Assembly: GCF_023716465.1 (NCBI RefSeq) | Contig: NZ_CP092415.1 | Span: 399,001 to 463,000, forward strand | From: Flagellimonas marinaquae | GTDB taxonomy: Bacteria; Bacteroidota; Bacteroidia; Flavobacteriales; Flavobacteriaceae | Direction of reading: 5' to 3' | DNA length: 64,000 nt | Part shown: in pieces, positions 38,544 through 46,435 of the stretch | Numbering within the stretch: the first letter of the stretch is position 1 | How the letters are laid out: each line of letters starts with the position of its first letter | The notes under the pieces: generated by a model | Database searches by the model: none | What the model was told of the DNA's origin: nothing | Seen by the model: the letters and a program-made list of their open reading frames with translations, nothing else | Translations under genes and position numbers: made by a program

Positions 38544-39176
38544 TTACTTTATTCCGCACCCAATGGCCTTGGTTGTTTTCGGATTTATTTCTTTGCCGGA
38601 AAGCATGGCGTCGATTGCATTTTCCACAAATCGTTCTTCTACCTGGGTCGCATCTTGATAATTATCGTCTATGGCTCCGATATACACGACCTCATTCCCC
38701 GAAAGTTTTTTCTCCAGCAGAAAAACATGAGGTGTTCTTGTTGCTCCGTAGGCTGGATAAACTTTTTGCCCTTCATCCAATAAATAAGGAAACGTAAATC
38801 CTTTTTCCTCAGCACGCTCTTTCATTTTTGCAAAGCTATCCCCTGGCTTGACATTTGGATCATTGGGCATAATGGCCACTACCGGAACGCCTTGTGTTTT
38901 GTATTTGGCATCCAACGCAATAATCCTATCTTCATAAGCTTGAGCATAAGGGCAGGTATTACAGGTAAATATCACCAAAAAGCCTTTGGCATTTTCATAG
39001 TCGGACAAGGACACCATTTGCCCGTTTACATTTTTAAGGGAAAAATCGGTGGCCATGTCGCCAATTTGATACCCATTATCCAAATTATGTTCCGTTGCCG
39101 CTTTAAACCCAACTGCAAAAGCTGCGACAAACAACAGCAAGGGCAGAGCCCAACGTAAAATCCTTAAATTTTTCAT
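38544..39176 (-). CDS. Exported thioredoxin-family (AhpC/TSA-like) protein
   Basis: 210 residues. One N-terminal membrane anchor or signal (about 7-25) puts the domain outside the cytoplasm. The thioredoxin fold begins near residue 35 with a CNTC active site (C72, C75) followed by PYAQAYEDR; this variant occurs in a peroxiredoxin-like group of thioredoxin proteins. A third Cys lies in the C-terminal IGCGIK. It is likely a periplasmic thiol-disulfide or peroxide-handling protein. It lies 6 nt after the TlpA-like lipoprotein gene and is followed by a terminator. Confidence 0.86.
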   Translation of the reverse strand: MKNLRILRWALPLLLFVAAFAVGFKAATEHNLDNGYQIGDMATDFSLKNVNGQMVSLSDYENAKGFLVIFTCNTCPYAQAYEDRIIALDAKYKTQGVPVVAIMPNDPNVKPGDSFAKMKERAEEKGFTFPYLLDEGQKVYPAYGATRTPHVFLLEKKLSGNEVVYIGAIDDNYQDATQVEERFVENAIDAMLSGKEINPKTTKAIGCGIK

Positions 39177-39182
39177 GATTGC

Positions 39183-39737
39183 TTAATTTATAAATTTGTT
39201 CAATTCCTCGTTCAGTTCTTCGTAAGTAAAACCGCGTTCGTAAAATGCTCGCTTATCCTTATTATATATTAAGGTTGCCGGAATTCCCCCGCCCCAATCC
39301 TGGGAAACTTTTGGTATCCAGTCGTTCTGTTTAGGGTCGTCCAAGATAACAACCCGGGATTGTATCTTCTTTTTTTCCACGAAGGGCTCCAATCTGGTCT
39401 TCCACATATTTGGCATGTCCAGATTTACCAAAATTACCTCCACATTGTTGTCCGAACGTTCTAAGTTTACTTTTTCGAAATGGGGCATTTCTTCGATGCA
39501 GGGCTGACACCAGGTTGCCCAAAAGTTTACAACGTACGTTTTACCATCATCTTTATTGAGCAAAGGTTCAAAAGCTGCAAAGTCGTATACAGGAAACTTG
39601 ACCTCCTTGTTTTTTTCAGCTTCCAATTCAACCATTTCGTTCTCAGTGGATTCAACATCCTCATTATTTTGATCTTTCTTTTCCGCACATCCCCATAAAA
39701 CAACAAGCATGGAACCTAAAAACAATAACCTCTTCAT
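39183..39737 (-). CDS. TlpA-like thioredoxin lipoprotein
   Basis: 184 residues. A lipoprotein signal (LVVLWGC, Cys17) is followed by an acidic linker (20-45) and a TlpA/ResA-type thioredoxin domain with WCQPC (C77, C80) and a cis-Pro loop GGGIPATL. It probably keeps exported thiols reduced. It is the first gene of a two-gene operon with another thioredoxin-fold protein, divergent from marR. Confidence 0.9.
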   Translation of the reverse strand: MKRLLFLGSMLVVLWGCAEKKDQNNEDVESTENEMVELEAEKNKEVKFPVYDFAAFEPLLNKDDGKTYVVNFWATWCQPCIEEMPHFEKVNLERSDNNVEVILVNLDMPNMWKTRLEPFVEKKKIQSRVVILDDPKQNDWIPKVSQDWGGGIPATLIYNKDKRAFYERGFTYEELNEELNKFIN

Positions 39738-39844
39738 TATCTGATTTTTATACCATTAAAAATACGTAAGGTACAGTCCAAAACATAAGGTTTAACAAAA
39801 ATTTATCTATCCAATATTTGGATTAACCTACATGATCAACATAC

Positions 39845-39869
39845 ATTTGTATATACAAATATTGTTTGT
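39845..39869. promoter_or_regulatory. Palindromic operator candidate upstream of marR
   Basis: ATTTGTATATACAAAT (39845-39860) is a perfect 16-bp palindrome, and ACAAA-N5-TTTGT (39855-39869) overlaps it. It ends 11 nt before the marR ATG. MarR proteins usually bind such palindromes to repress their own operon; this is inferred from position. Confidence 0.6.
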
Positions 39870-39871
39870 AC

Positions 39872-40318
39872 ATGAATGTTGAGGAAACCATAAAAACATC
39901 AAAAAAAATTCCTTTGGAACCAAGGACGTTGATTCATTTGCAATTGGTACACAACAAAATCAATGAATCTATGAACGCCGCTTTAAAACCATTTGAGGTC
40001 TCCCTTCAACAATTTAATGTATTGCGCATTTTAAGAGGTCAGAAAGGCAAGCCGGCCAACCTATCTACTTTGAACGAACGCATGGTAACCAAAATGAGCA
40101 ATACCACACGTTTGGTGGACAAACTTTTAGCCAAAGGGTTTGTACATAGGAGCGTATGTCCGTCCAACCGGCGAAAGATAGAGATATTAATTACGGATTC
40201 CGGACTTGATACTTTGGAAAAAATCGATATCTCCCTCGGAAAAGCACACAAAACAATCTTTGAAAACTTTACCAAAAAAGACCTGGAACATTTAAACGAT
40301 CTATTGGATAAATTTTAG
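39872..40318 (+). CDS. MarR-family transcriptional regulator
   Basis: 148 residues from the ATG at 39872 (MNVEETIKTSKK). The winged helix-turn-helix core spans about 45-105 (QFNVLRILRGQKGKPANLSTLNERM, then TRLVDKLLAKGFV and RRKIEILITDSG). It is a DNA-binding dimer that responds to small molecules or redox stress. It is followed after 5 nt by a nitroreductase and then a YceI protein, which are its likely targets together with itself. Confidence 0.92.
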   Translation: MNVEETIKTSKKIPLEPRTLIHLQLVHNKINESMNAALKPFEVSLQQFNVLRILRGQKGKPANLSTLNERMVTKMSNTTRLVDKLLAKGFVHRSVCPSNRRKIEILITDSGLDTLEKIDISLGKAHKTIFENFTKKDLEHLNDLLDKF

Positions 40319-40323
40319 AATTA

Positions 40324-40956
40324 ATGAACACCGTTATTGAACATAGAACATGGCGCTACGCCACTAAAAAATTTGATGCTGCAAAAAAAGTATCGGACAA
40401 GGATTTGGAAACCCTTTTGGAAGCGACTCGTTTGAGCGCTTCCTCCTACGGTTTGCAACCCTATCACATTTTTGTGATCACCGATTCCAAACTAAAAGAA
40501 CAACTAAAACCTGTTTCCTGGGGCCAAACACAGATTACCGATGCCTCGCACATATTCGTCTTTGCGAATGCTACGGATTTTGGCGATGAGTTGGTGGACG
40601 ACTATTTGGAAAACGTTAGCAAAACAAGAGATATTCCTGCCGAAGGCTTAAAGGGGTATTCCGATTTTATGAAATCGAAACTGATCGGTTTACCGAAAGA
40701 AATAAAAAACCATTGGACCGCCAGACAAGCTTATATCGCTTTTGGCAATTTGATGCAGGCCGCGGCCGAATTAAAAATAGACACTTGCCCCATCGAAGGT
40801 TTTGAATCCGACAAGTACAATGAAATCCTCGGCCTTTCGGAAAAAAACTTGAATGCAGCCGTTGTTCTAGCAGTGGGCTACCGTTCAGAAAAAGACGAAA
40901 CCCAGCACTTGGCCAAAGTTAGAAAATCGAACAAAGAATTATTTACACATATATAA
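40324..40956 (+). CDS. NAD(P)H-dependent nitroreductase family protein
   Basis: 210 residues. N-terminal RTWRYATKKFDAAKKVSDKDLETLLEATRLSASSYGLQPYHIFV is the FMN-binding start of the NfsB/nitroreductase family, with the mid-part GNLMQAAAELKIDTCPIEGFE and C-terminal AVVLAVGYRSEKDE. It reduces nitro compounds, quinones or flavins in the cytoplasm; the natural substrate cannot be told. It is the second gene of the marR operon. Confidence 0.92.
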   Translation: MNTVIEHRTWRYATKKFDAAKKVSDKDLETLLEATRLSASSYGLQPYHIFVITDSKLKEQLKPVSWGQTQITDASHIFVFANATDFGDELVDDYLENVSKTRDIPAEGLKGYSDFMKSKLIGLPKEIKNHWTARQAYIAFGNLMQAAAELKIDTCPIEGFESDKYNEILGLSEKNLNAAVVLAVGYRSEKDETQHLAKVRKSNKELFTHI

Positions 40957-40990
40957 CACCTTAACAATTAACAACAGAAATTAAACAATC

Positions 40991-41563
40991 ATGAAAAAGA
41001 CAATTTTAAGTTTAGCATTGATTACCCTTTTTGGAGCTTCGGCCATCGCCAACCCCATTAAAAAAGAAACCAAAAAAGTAAATACTTCCGAAAGTAGCGT
41101 AGTTTGGAAAGGCTACAAAGTAGGTGGATCGCACACAGGAACCATCGATCTAAAATCCGGGGTATTGGAATTTGACGGAGAAAAATTGGTAGGTGGAGAA
41201 TTTGTAGTGGACATGGGCACCATAAACGCCACTGACCTAGAAGGTGATTATAAAAACAAATTGGACGGTCACTTAAAGTCCGACGACTTTTTTGGAACTG
41301 CCAATCACCCAACGGCCAAATTGGTTTTCACCAAAGTAAAATCTACTGGAAAAAACTCTTATGATGTAACCGGAGACCTTACCATAAAAGGCAATACAGA
41401 ACCTGTATCTTTTGTAGTCTCTGTGTATGGCGATAAAGCTACTGCTACATTGAAAGTTGACAGGACAAAATACGACGTAAAATACGGTTCTGGCATTATT
41501 GGCACTGCCAAGGACAAATTGATCTACGACGAATTTGATTTGGTAGTTGACCTACAGATGTAA
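40991..41563 (+). CDS. YceI-family periplasmic lipid-binding protein
   Basis: 190 residues. The signal peptide (1-20, GASAIA-NP) is followed by a lipocalin-like YceI barrel: SSVVWKGYKVGGSHTGTIDL, then LDGHLKSDDFFGTANHPTAKLVF and a C-terminal FDLVVDLQM. YceI proteins bind isoprenoid chains. It is the last gene of the marR-nitroreductase-yceI operon, 34 nt after the nitroreductase, and is followed by a terminator. Confidence 0.93.
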   Translation: MKKTILSLALITLFGASAIANPIKKETKKVNTSESSVVWKGYKVGGSHTGTIDLKSGVLEFDGEKLVGGEFVVDMGTINATDLEGDYKNKLDGHLKSDDFFGTANHPTAKLVFTKVKSTGKNSYDVTGDLTIKGNTEPVSFVVSVYGDKATATLKVDRTKYDVKYGSGIIGTAKDKLIYDEFDLVVDLQM

Positions 41564-41584
41564 GCAACTACAGTTTAGTGTGTG

Positions 41585-41621
41585 AAAATCCCGTTCAAGA
41601 ATTCCTTGAGCGGGATTTTTT
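41585..41621 (+). terminator. Intrinsic terminator after yceI
   Basis: AAAATCCCGTTCAAG pairs with CTTGAGCGGGATTTT (41585-41599 with 41605-41619, one G-U), followed by T residues, 21 nt past the stop. Confidence 0.9.
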
Positions 41622-41635
41622 AATTTAAACATAAC

Positions 41636-41670
41636 TTTGTTGTACCATAAAAAATTCCTTCCTATCTTTG
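41636..41670 (+). promoter_or_regulatory. Promoter of the trp operon
   Basis: TTG at 41640-41642 (or TTTG at 41636-41639), a 20-nt (or 23-nt) spacer and TATCTTTG at 41663-41670 match the flavobacterial promoter consensus. The predicted start, about 5-8 nt past the -7 box, falls at or beside the leader ATG at 41676. Confidence 0.7.
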
Positions 41671-41675
41671 ACTCA

Positions 41676-41732
41676 ATGATTAACAGAATAGCAAATAACT
41701 GGTGGTGGATAAACTTACGTCAAACGTCGTGA
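41676..41732 (+). CDS. trpL: trp leader peptide
   Basis: 18 codons, MINRIANNWWWINLRQTS, with three consecutive TGG codons at 41700-41708. It lies between the trp promoter and an intrinsic terminator, 74 nt before trpE. This is the layout of transcription attenuation: when charged tRNA-Trp is scarce the ribosome stalls on the Trp codons and read-through into trpE is favoured. The stop codon overlaps the segment (41726-41732) that can pair with the terminator, so a ribosome reaching the stop would mask it. Confidence 0.88.
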   Translation: MINRIANNWWWINLRQTS

Positions 41733-41776
41733 GCTAAGTCCCCATTATAACCATACAAGAGGCTTGTCATCACGAC
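41726..41776 (+). promoter_or_regulatory. Antiterminator pairing of the trp attenuator
   Basis: GUCGUGA (41726-41732) is perfectly complementary to UCACGAC (41770-41776). The latter includes the first three bases of the 3' arm of the terminator, so the two structures exclude each other. Seen as a 7-bp match; function inferred. Confidence 0.55.
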
Positions 41777-41788
41777 AAGCCTTTTTTA
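41757..41788 (+). terminator. trp attenuator terminator
   Basis: GGCTTGTC (41761-41768) pairs with GACAAGCC (41774-41781), extended by an A-T and a G-U pair outward, loop of 5, then TTTTTT. It lies between trpL and trpE. Confidence 0.9.
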
Positions 41789-41805
41789 ATTTATATAAGT
41801 ACCCA

Positions 41806-43203
41806 ATGAGTTACACGCTTAAAACCCATTACAAAAAAATCCTCGCGGACACCATTACCCCCGTGAGCGTTTACCTAAAGATCAGGGACAAATTCCCCAA
41901 CAGCATACTTTTGGAAAGTAGTGACTACCATGCCAACGACAACAGTTTTTCGTACATCTGCTGTAACCCGATAGCATTCATCAAGGTAGAGGACGAAACC
42001 ATTGTACAAAGCTTTCCCGATGGCAAAAAGGAGGTAACCAAAATTGCCTCCGACACCGACATCACTAAAGTAATCCACAACTTTAGCAAGCAATTTAATA
42101 CCACGCAGAACGGGTTTAAATTTATCTACAATGGCCTCTTCGGTTATATGGCCTACGATGCCGTTCGTTACTTTGAGGATATCCAATTGAATAAAAAAGA
42201 TGGCTCGGTAAATATCCCCGATATCTATTATGCCGTGTACCAGAACATAATCGCTATCAATCATTTTAAAAACGAAGCCTACCTTTTTGCCCACTGCTAT
42301 CAGACCGAAAGCAATGTTGAAGAAATAGAACAACTCTTTAACGTACGTACTTTTTCATCGTATAATTTTAACAAGGAAGGCGACCCAAAATCCAATCTAA
42401 AGGATGAAGATTATAAAGAGCAGGTCGAATTGGCAAAAAAACATTGTCAACGTGGCGATGTGTTCCAACTGGTGCTCTCCCGAAGGTTCCAACAAAAATT
42501 TAAGGGAGATGAGTTCAATGTATATAGAGCACTAAGATCTATTAACCCCTCCCCCTACCTTTTTTATTTTGATTATGGCAACTTTAAAATATTCGGAAGC
42601 TCGCCAGAGGCCCAATTGATCGTAAAAGATGGCAAGGCAGAGATTCATCCCATTGCCGGAACCTATAAACGTACCGGAAACGATGAAAAAGATGCCGAAC
42701 TGGCAAAAAAATTGGCCCAGGACGAAAAAGAAAACAGCGAACACGTAATGCTGGTAGATCTTGCCCGAAACGATTTGAGCCGTAACGGAAATACCGTAAA
42801 CGTGGAAACCTATCGAGAAGTACAGTACTTCTCCCATGTCATTCATTTGGTATCCAAAGTAACTGGCCTTAAGAAAAAAGACAGTACAACCATGAAAGTG
42901 GTGGCCGATACTTTCCCGGCAGGAACGTTGAGCGGTGCTCCCAAACACATGGCCATGCAACTTATCGAGAAATATGAAAAAACAAGCCGTTCCTATTATG
43001 GAGGTGCCATAGGTTTTATGGATTTTGAAGGCAACTTTAACCACGCCATTATGATCCGCACATTTTTGAGCAAAAACCACGAATTGTATTACCAAGCGGG
43101 AGCAGGTCTGGTAGCAGCCTCCAATCCTGATGACGAACTCCAAGAGACCTATAATAAATTGGGTGCATTGACCAAAGCACTGGAAATCGCCGAAACAATC
43201 TAA
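41806..43203 (+). CDS. trpE: Anthranilate synthase component I
   Basis: 465 residues from the ATG at 41806 (MSYTLKTHYKK); an upstream TTG frame start lies inside the terminator. The LLES motif (SILLESSDYH) is the Trp feedback site. The C-terminal catalytic part has GDVFQLVLSRRF, HPIAGTYKRTG, ARNDLSR and the FPAGTLSGAPK motif. It makes anthranilate from chorismate with ammonia from TrpG. It is the first structural gene of trpEGDCFBA. Confidence 0.97.
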   Translation: MSYTLKTHYKKILADTITPVSVYLKIRDKFPNSILLESSDYHANDNSFSYICCNPIAFIKVEDETIVQSFPDGKKEVTKIASDTDITKVIHNFSKQFNTTQNGFKFIYNGLFGYMAYDAVRYFEDIQLNKKDGSVNIPDIYYAVYQNIIAINHFKNEAYLFAHCYQTESNVEEIEQLFNVRTFSSYNFNKEGDPKSNLKDEDYKEQVELAKKHCQRGDVFQLVLSRRFQQKFKGDEFNVYRALRSINPSPYLFYFDYGNFKIFGSSPEAQLIVKDGKAEIHPIAGTYKRTGNDEKDAELAKKLAQDEKENSEHVMLVDLARNDLSRNGNTVNVETYREVQYFSHVIHLVSKVTGLKKKDSTTMKVVADTFPAGTLSGAPKHMAMQLIEKYEKTSRSYYGGAIGFMDFEGNFNHAIMIRTFLSKNHELYYQAGAGLVAASNPDDELQETYNKLGALTKALEIAETI

Positions 43204-43205
43204 GC

Positions 43206-43775
43206 ATGGGAAGAAATATTTTAATGATAGACAACTACGATAGTTTCACCTACAACTTGGTACACTATCTGGAAGATTTGGATTGTGAGGTCACCGTAAA
43301 ACGGAACGACCAACTCACTTTGGAGGAAGTGGAGCCATTTGACCATATTGTTCTCTCCCCTGGACCAGGAATACCGGAGGAGGCGGGACTCTTAAAAGAA
43401 ATCATCAAAACGTACGCACCCACCAAGCACATTTTTGGAGTGTGTCTGGGGCTACAGGCCATTGGTGAAGTGTTCGGGGGCCACTTGATCAATTTAGACC
43501 AGGTATATCACGGAGTGGACACTACCATAACTGTGACCAAGGACGACCCCATATACAATAATATGCCGAAAACGCTTCAGGTAGGCCGATACCATTCTTG
43601 GGTGGTGGACCCAAATGTACCAGATGATCTGGAAATCACCGCAGTGGACGAAAATGGGCAGATAATGTCCCTACGGCATAAAAAATATGACGTGACCGCG
43701 GTACAGTTTCATCCCGAATCGGTGCTGACACCCCAAGGCAAAAAAATGTTGAAAAATTGGCTGGAAAGCAAATAA
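43206..43775 (+). CDS. trpG: Anthranilate synthase component II (glutamine amidotransferase)
   Basis: 189 residues, class I amidotransferase. IDNYDSFTYNLVHYLE at the N-terminus, the nucleophile Cys in GVCLGLQAIGE, and the His-Glu of AVQFHPESVLTPQG are all present. It supplies ammonia to TrpE. It starts 2 nt after the trpE stop, so it is probably translationally coupled. Confidence 0.97.
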   Translation: MGRNILMIDNYDSFTYNLVHYLEDLDCEVTVKRNDQLTLEEVEPFDHIVLSPGPGIPEEAGLLKEIIKTYAPTKHIFGVCLGLQAIGEVFGGHLINLDQVYHGVDTTITVTKDDPIYNNMPKTLQVGRYHSWVVDPNVPDDLEITAVDENGQIMSLRHKKYDVTAVQFHPESVLTPQGKKMLKNWLESK

Positions 43776-43789
43776 TATGCAATTCCTGA

Positions 43790-43885
43790 AGTACCCTGAG
43801 CGAAGTCGAAGGGAAAGCAGGAATCCAAATAAACCCAATTGAATAAATTTTCCGCATCATGCTTCGACTCCGCTCAGCATCCGTT
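43790..43885. repeat. Interspersed palindromic repeat in the trpG-trpD spacer
   Basis: CTGAGCGAAGTCGAAG (43796-43811) and CTTCGACTCCGCTCAG (43862-43877) are inverted copies with one mismatch, about 50 nt apart. Between them is AAAGCAGGAATCCAAATAAA, related to the trpD-trpC spacer. It looks like a REP/MITE-like element. Confidence 0.75.
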
Positions 43886-43905
43886 CGGAATCACAAATAA
43901 AGAAA

Positions 43906-44901
43906 ATGAAAGAGACCTTAAATAAACTTATCAATCACGAAATACTGCCCAAAGAGGAAGCCAAACAGATATTGGTAAATATTGCCAAAGGCGATTACAA
44001 CACCTCCCAAATTGCGGCCTTCTTAACCGTTTACATGATGAGGAGCATCACCATAGAAGAACTCGAAGGATTCCGTGATGCACTTTTAGAGCTATGTTTG
44101 GCCGTAGATCTATCGGAATACAACCCCATCGACCTATGTGGAACGGGAGGCGATGGCAAGGACACCTTTAACATTTCCACCTTGGCTTCATTTGTTACCG
44201 CTGGAGCGGGAATCCATGTAACTAAACATGGTAATTATGGCGTTTCCTCTAAATGTGGGAGTAGTAACGTAATGGAATTTTTGGGAATCAAATTTAGCAA
44301 TGATGCCGATTTTCTAAAGAGAACTATCGAAGAGGCAGGAATTTGTGTACTGCACGCCCCCTTGTTTCACCCAGCCATGAAAAATGTAGCCCCAATCCGC
44401 AGGGAACTTGCCGTGAAGACCTTTTTCAATATGTTGGGGCCCATGGTGAATCCTGCATTCCCAAAAAATCAGATGGTAGGAGTATTTAATTTGGAATTGG
44501 CCAGGATGTATGGGTATCTATATCAGAACACCGATAAAAAATTTACGGTCTTGAATGCCTTGGACGGTTATGATGAAATATCGTTGACCGGAGACACAAA
44601 AACCATTTCCAACCATTCCGAGGGTATGCTGAGTCCTGCAGATTTTGGGGTTAACAAAGTTTCTCAAAAAGAAATAGTTGGCGGTGAAGACGTTGCGGAT
44701 TCCGCCCAAATATTCATGGATATTTTACAAGGCAAGGGCACAGATGCTCAGAACAATGTTGTTTGTGCCAATGCCGGCGTCGCCATAGCCACCGTAAAGG
44801 GCATTGCACCAAAAGAAGGTTTTGAAGAAGCCAAAGAATCCTTATTGAGCGGCCATGGATTGGTTGCCTTAAAAAAATTACAAGAATTGAGTAAAAACTA
44901 A
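43906..44901 (+). CDS. trpD: Anthranilate phosphoribosyltransferase
   Basis: 331 residues. The PRPP-binding loop CGTGGDGKDTFNIST, the VTKHGNYGVSSKCGSSNVMEF segment and RRELAVKTFFNMLGPMVNP match the TrpD family. It joins anthranilate and PRPP. A 130-nt spacer with a repeat element separates it from trpG. Confidence 0.97.
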   Translation: MKETLNKLINHEILPKEEAKQILVNIAKGDYNTSQIAAFLTVYMMRSITIEELEGFRDALLELCLAVDLSEYNPIDLCGTGGDGKDTFNISTLASFVTAGAGIHVTKHGNYGVSSKCGSSNVMEFLGIKFSNDADFLKRTIEEAGICVLHAPLFHPAMKNVAPIRRELAVKTFFNMLGPMVNPAFPKNQMVGVFNLELARMYGYLYQNTDKKFTVLNALDGYDEISLTGDTKTISNHSEGMLSPADFGVNKVSQKEIVGGEDVADSAQIFMDILQGKGTDAQNNVVCANAGVAIATVKGIAPKEGFEEAKESLLSGHGLVALKKLQELSKN

Positions 44902-44914
44902 ATATAGATTACTA

Positions 44915-44953
44915 GTCATTCCTGCGAAAGCAAGAATCCAAACAAAACCAATT
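44915..44953. repeat. Degenerate interspersed repeat in the trpD-trpC spacer
   Basis: TCATTCCTGCGAAAGCAAGA followed by ATCCAAACAAAACCAATTTT. The second half matches the sequence at about 43814-43842 in the trpG-trpD spacer with few changes, so both seem to be remnants of one family. Confidence 0.65.
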
Positions 44954-44997
44954 TTAAAAAAAATACCGTCCCATTTGCGGATTGACAAAAATATAGG

Positions 44998-45783
44998 ATG
45001 AACATACTAGACAAAATAGTAGCCGACAAGCGTAAAGAAGTCGATTTAAAAAAATCATTGATTACCATATCCCAATTGGAAACTTCGATATTGATGGAAC
45101 GAACCTCTATTTCGTTGGCTGAAGCATTACGCCAAAGCAATTCCGGCATTATTGCGGAACATAAACGTCGTTCCCCTTCAAAATCGGTCATTAACCAAGG
45201 ACTAAGTATACAGGATGTCGCCAAGGGCTATGCCGATGCTGGTGCCTGCGGTATGTCTGTGCTCACCGATGGCAAATATTTTGGCGGCTCCTTGGATGAC
45301 TTGATCCTTGCTCGAGCAGCTACGAACATTCCAATTTTACGAAAAGAATTCATCATAGATGAATACCAGATTGTGGAAGCCAAAGCCTATGGTGCCGATA
45401 TAATATTATTAATTGCCGCCATTTTGTCCAGGGAAGAGATAAAAACCTTATCGGAATTGGCCAAAAAACTTGGATTGGATGTACTATTGGAGGTCCATAA
45501 TGAAGTAGAGCTGGAAAAATCCCTAATGCCCAGTTTGGATATGCTGGGAGTGAACAACCGAAATCTAAAAACTTTCGAGGTGAGCTTGGAAACCAGTAAG
45601 ACACTATCCGCCAATATTCCGGATGACTTTGTAAAGGTATCGGAAAGTGGAATCAGTTCCGTGGAGGCCATCAGAGAATTAAAAGAATTTGATTTTCAAG
45701 GCTTTTTGATCGGCGAAAATTTTATGAAAACGGACAATCCGGGAGTAAGTGCTTCCGGATTCATTAAAAAATTAGAAGCGTGA
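44998..45783 (+). CDS. trpC: Indole-3-glycerol-phosphate synthase
   Basis: 261 residues, TIM barrel. MNILDKIVADKRKEV, the catalytic loop AEHKRRSPSKSVI, VLTDGKYFGGSLDDL, RKEFIIDEYQI and the phosphate-binding VSESGISS are seen. It closes the indole ring from CdRP. Its TGA stop overlaps the GTG start of trpF by 4 nt. Confidence 0.97.
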   Translation: MNILDKIVADKRKEVDLKKSLITISQLETSILMERTSISLAEALRQSNSGIIAEHKRRSPSKSVINQGLSIQDVAKGYADAGACGMSVLTDGKYFGGSLDDLILARAATNIPILRKEFIIDEYQIVEAKAYGADIILLIAAILSREEIKTLSELAKKLGLDVLLEVHNEVELEKSLMPSLDMLGVNNRNLKTFEVSLETSKTLSANIPDDFVKVSESGISSVEAIRELKEFDFQGFLIGENFMKTDNPGVSASGFIKKLEA

Positions 45784-46430
45784 AACTAAAGGTCTGCGGC
45801 ATGAACCATAATCCCGAAGCGGTAGCGACTTTGCAACCCGACTATCTGGGATTTATTTTCTGGGAACCCTCCTCCCGTTATTTTTCGGGAGAAATGCCAG
45901 ACTTGCCACATTCCATCAAAAGAACAGGGGTATTTGTTGATGCGCCATTGGAGGAAATTCTGGAAAAAGTAGAAAAATATCAATTGGATGCGGTACAACT
46001 GCACGGAAAGGAAGCCCCAGATTACTGCCAGGAACTAAAAGAAAGAATTCTGTCAATTCGAGCGCAGTCGAGAAATTTAGAAGTCATCAAAGTATTTTCC
46101 ATTAAAGATGATTTTGATTTTGGCATCCTTAAAGATTACGAAGACGTCTGTGACTATTTCCTTTTTGACACTAAAGGAAAATTGCCCGGGGGCAACGGTT
46201 ACACCTTCGATTGGTCGGTCTTGGAAAAATACCCATCTCAAAAACCTTATTTTTTAAGCGGTGGCATAGGTCTGGATTCTTTAGATAAATTAAAAGGATT
46301 TTTAAAAAGTCCTGCATCTACCATGTGTTATGCCATCGATGTGAACAGTAAATTTGAGTTAGCCCCGGGACAAAAAAATATTGAAGAACTAAAAACTTTC
46401 AGAGCATCACTGGAAAGTGATATGAACTAA
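45780..46430 (+). CDS. trpF: Phosphoribosylanthranilate isomerase
   Basis: 216 residues with a GTG start that overlaps the trpC stop (GTGA). [10 protein letters not shown] at the N-terminus holds the catalytic Cys. [20 protein letters not shown] and the phosphate site [12 protein letters not shown] (about 155-166) follow, with [14 protein letters not shown] near the end. Residues 91-99 (LSIRAQSRN) are encoded by a copy of the flavobacterial interspersed repeat at 46051-46074. This makes the region between QLHG and VIKVFSI about 7 residues longer than in E. coli TrpF. All catalytic motifs remain, so it is probably active. Confidence 0.93.
   Translation: MKLKVCGMNHNPEAVATLQPDYLGFIFWEPSSRYFSGEMPDLPHSIKRTGVFVDAPLEEILEKVEKYQLDAVQLHGKEAPDYCQELKERILSIRAQSRNLEVIKVFSIKDDFDFGILKDYEDVCDYFLFDTKGKLPGGNGYTFDWSVLEKYPSQKPYFLSGGIGLDSLDKLKGFLKSPASTMCYAIDVNSKFELAPGQKNIEELKTFRASLESDMN
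46051..46074 (+). repeat. Interspersed-repeat copy inside the trpF coding sequence
   Basis: TGTCAATTCGAGCGCAGTCG followed by AGAA. It shares GAGCGMAGTCGA with the repeat at 43799-43810 and resembles a repeat I know from many Flavobacteriaceae genomes. It keeps the reading frame. Confidence 0.65.
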
Positions 46431-46435
46431 AAAAA

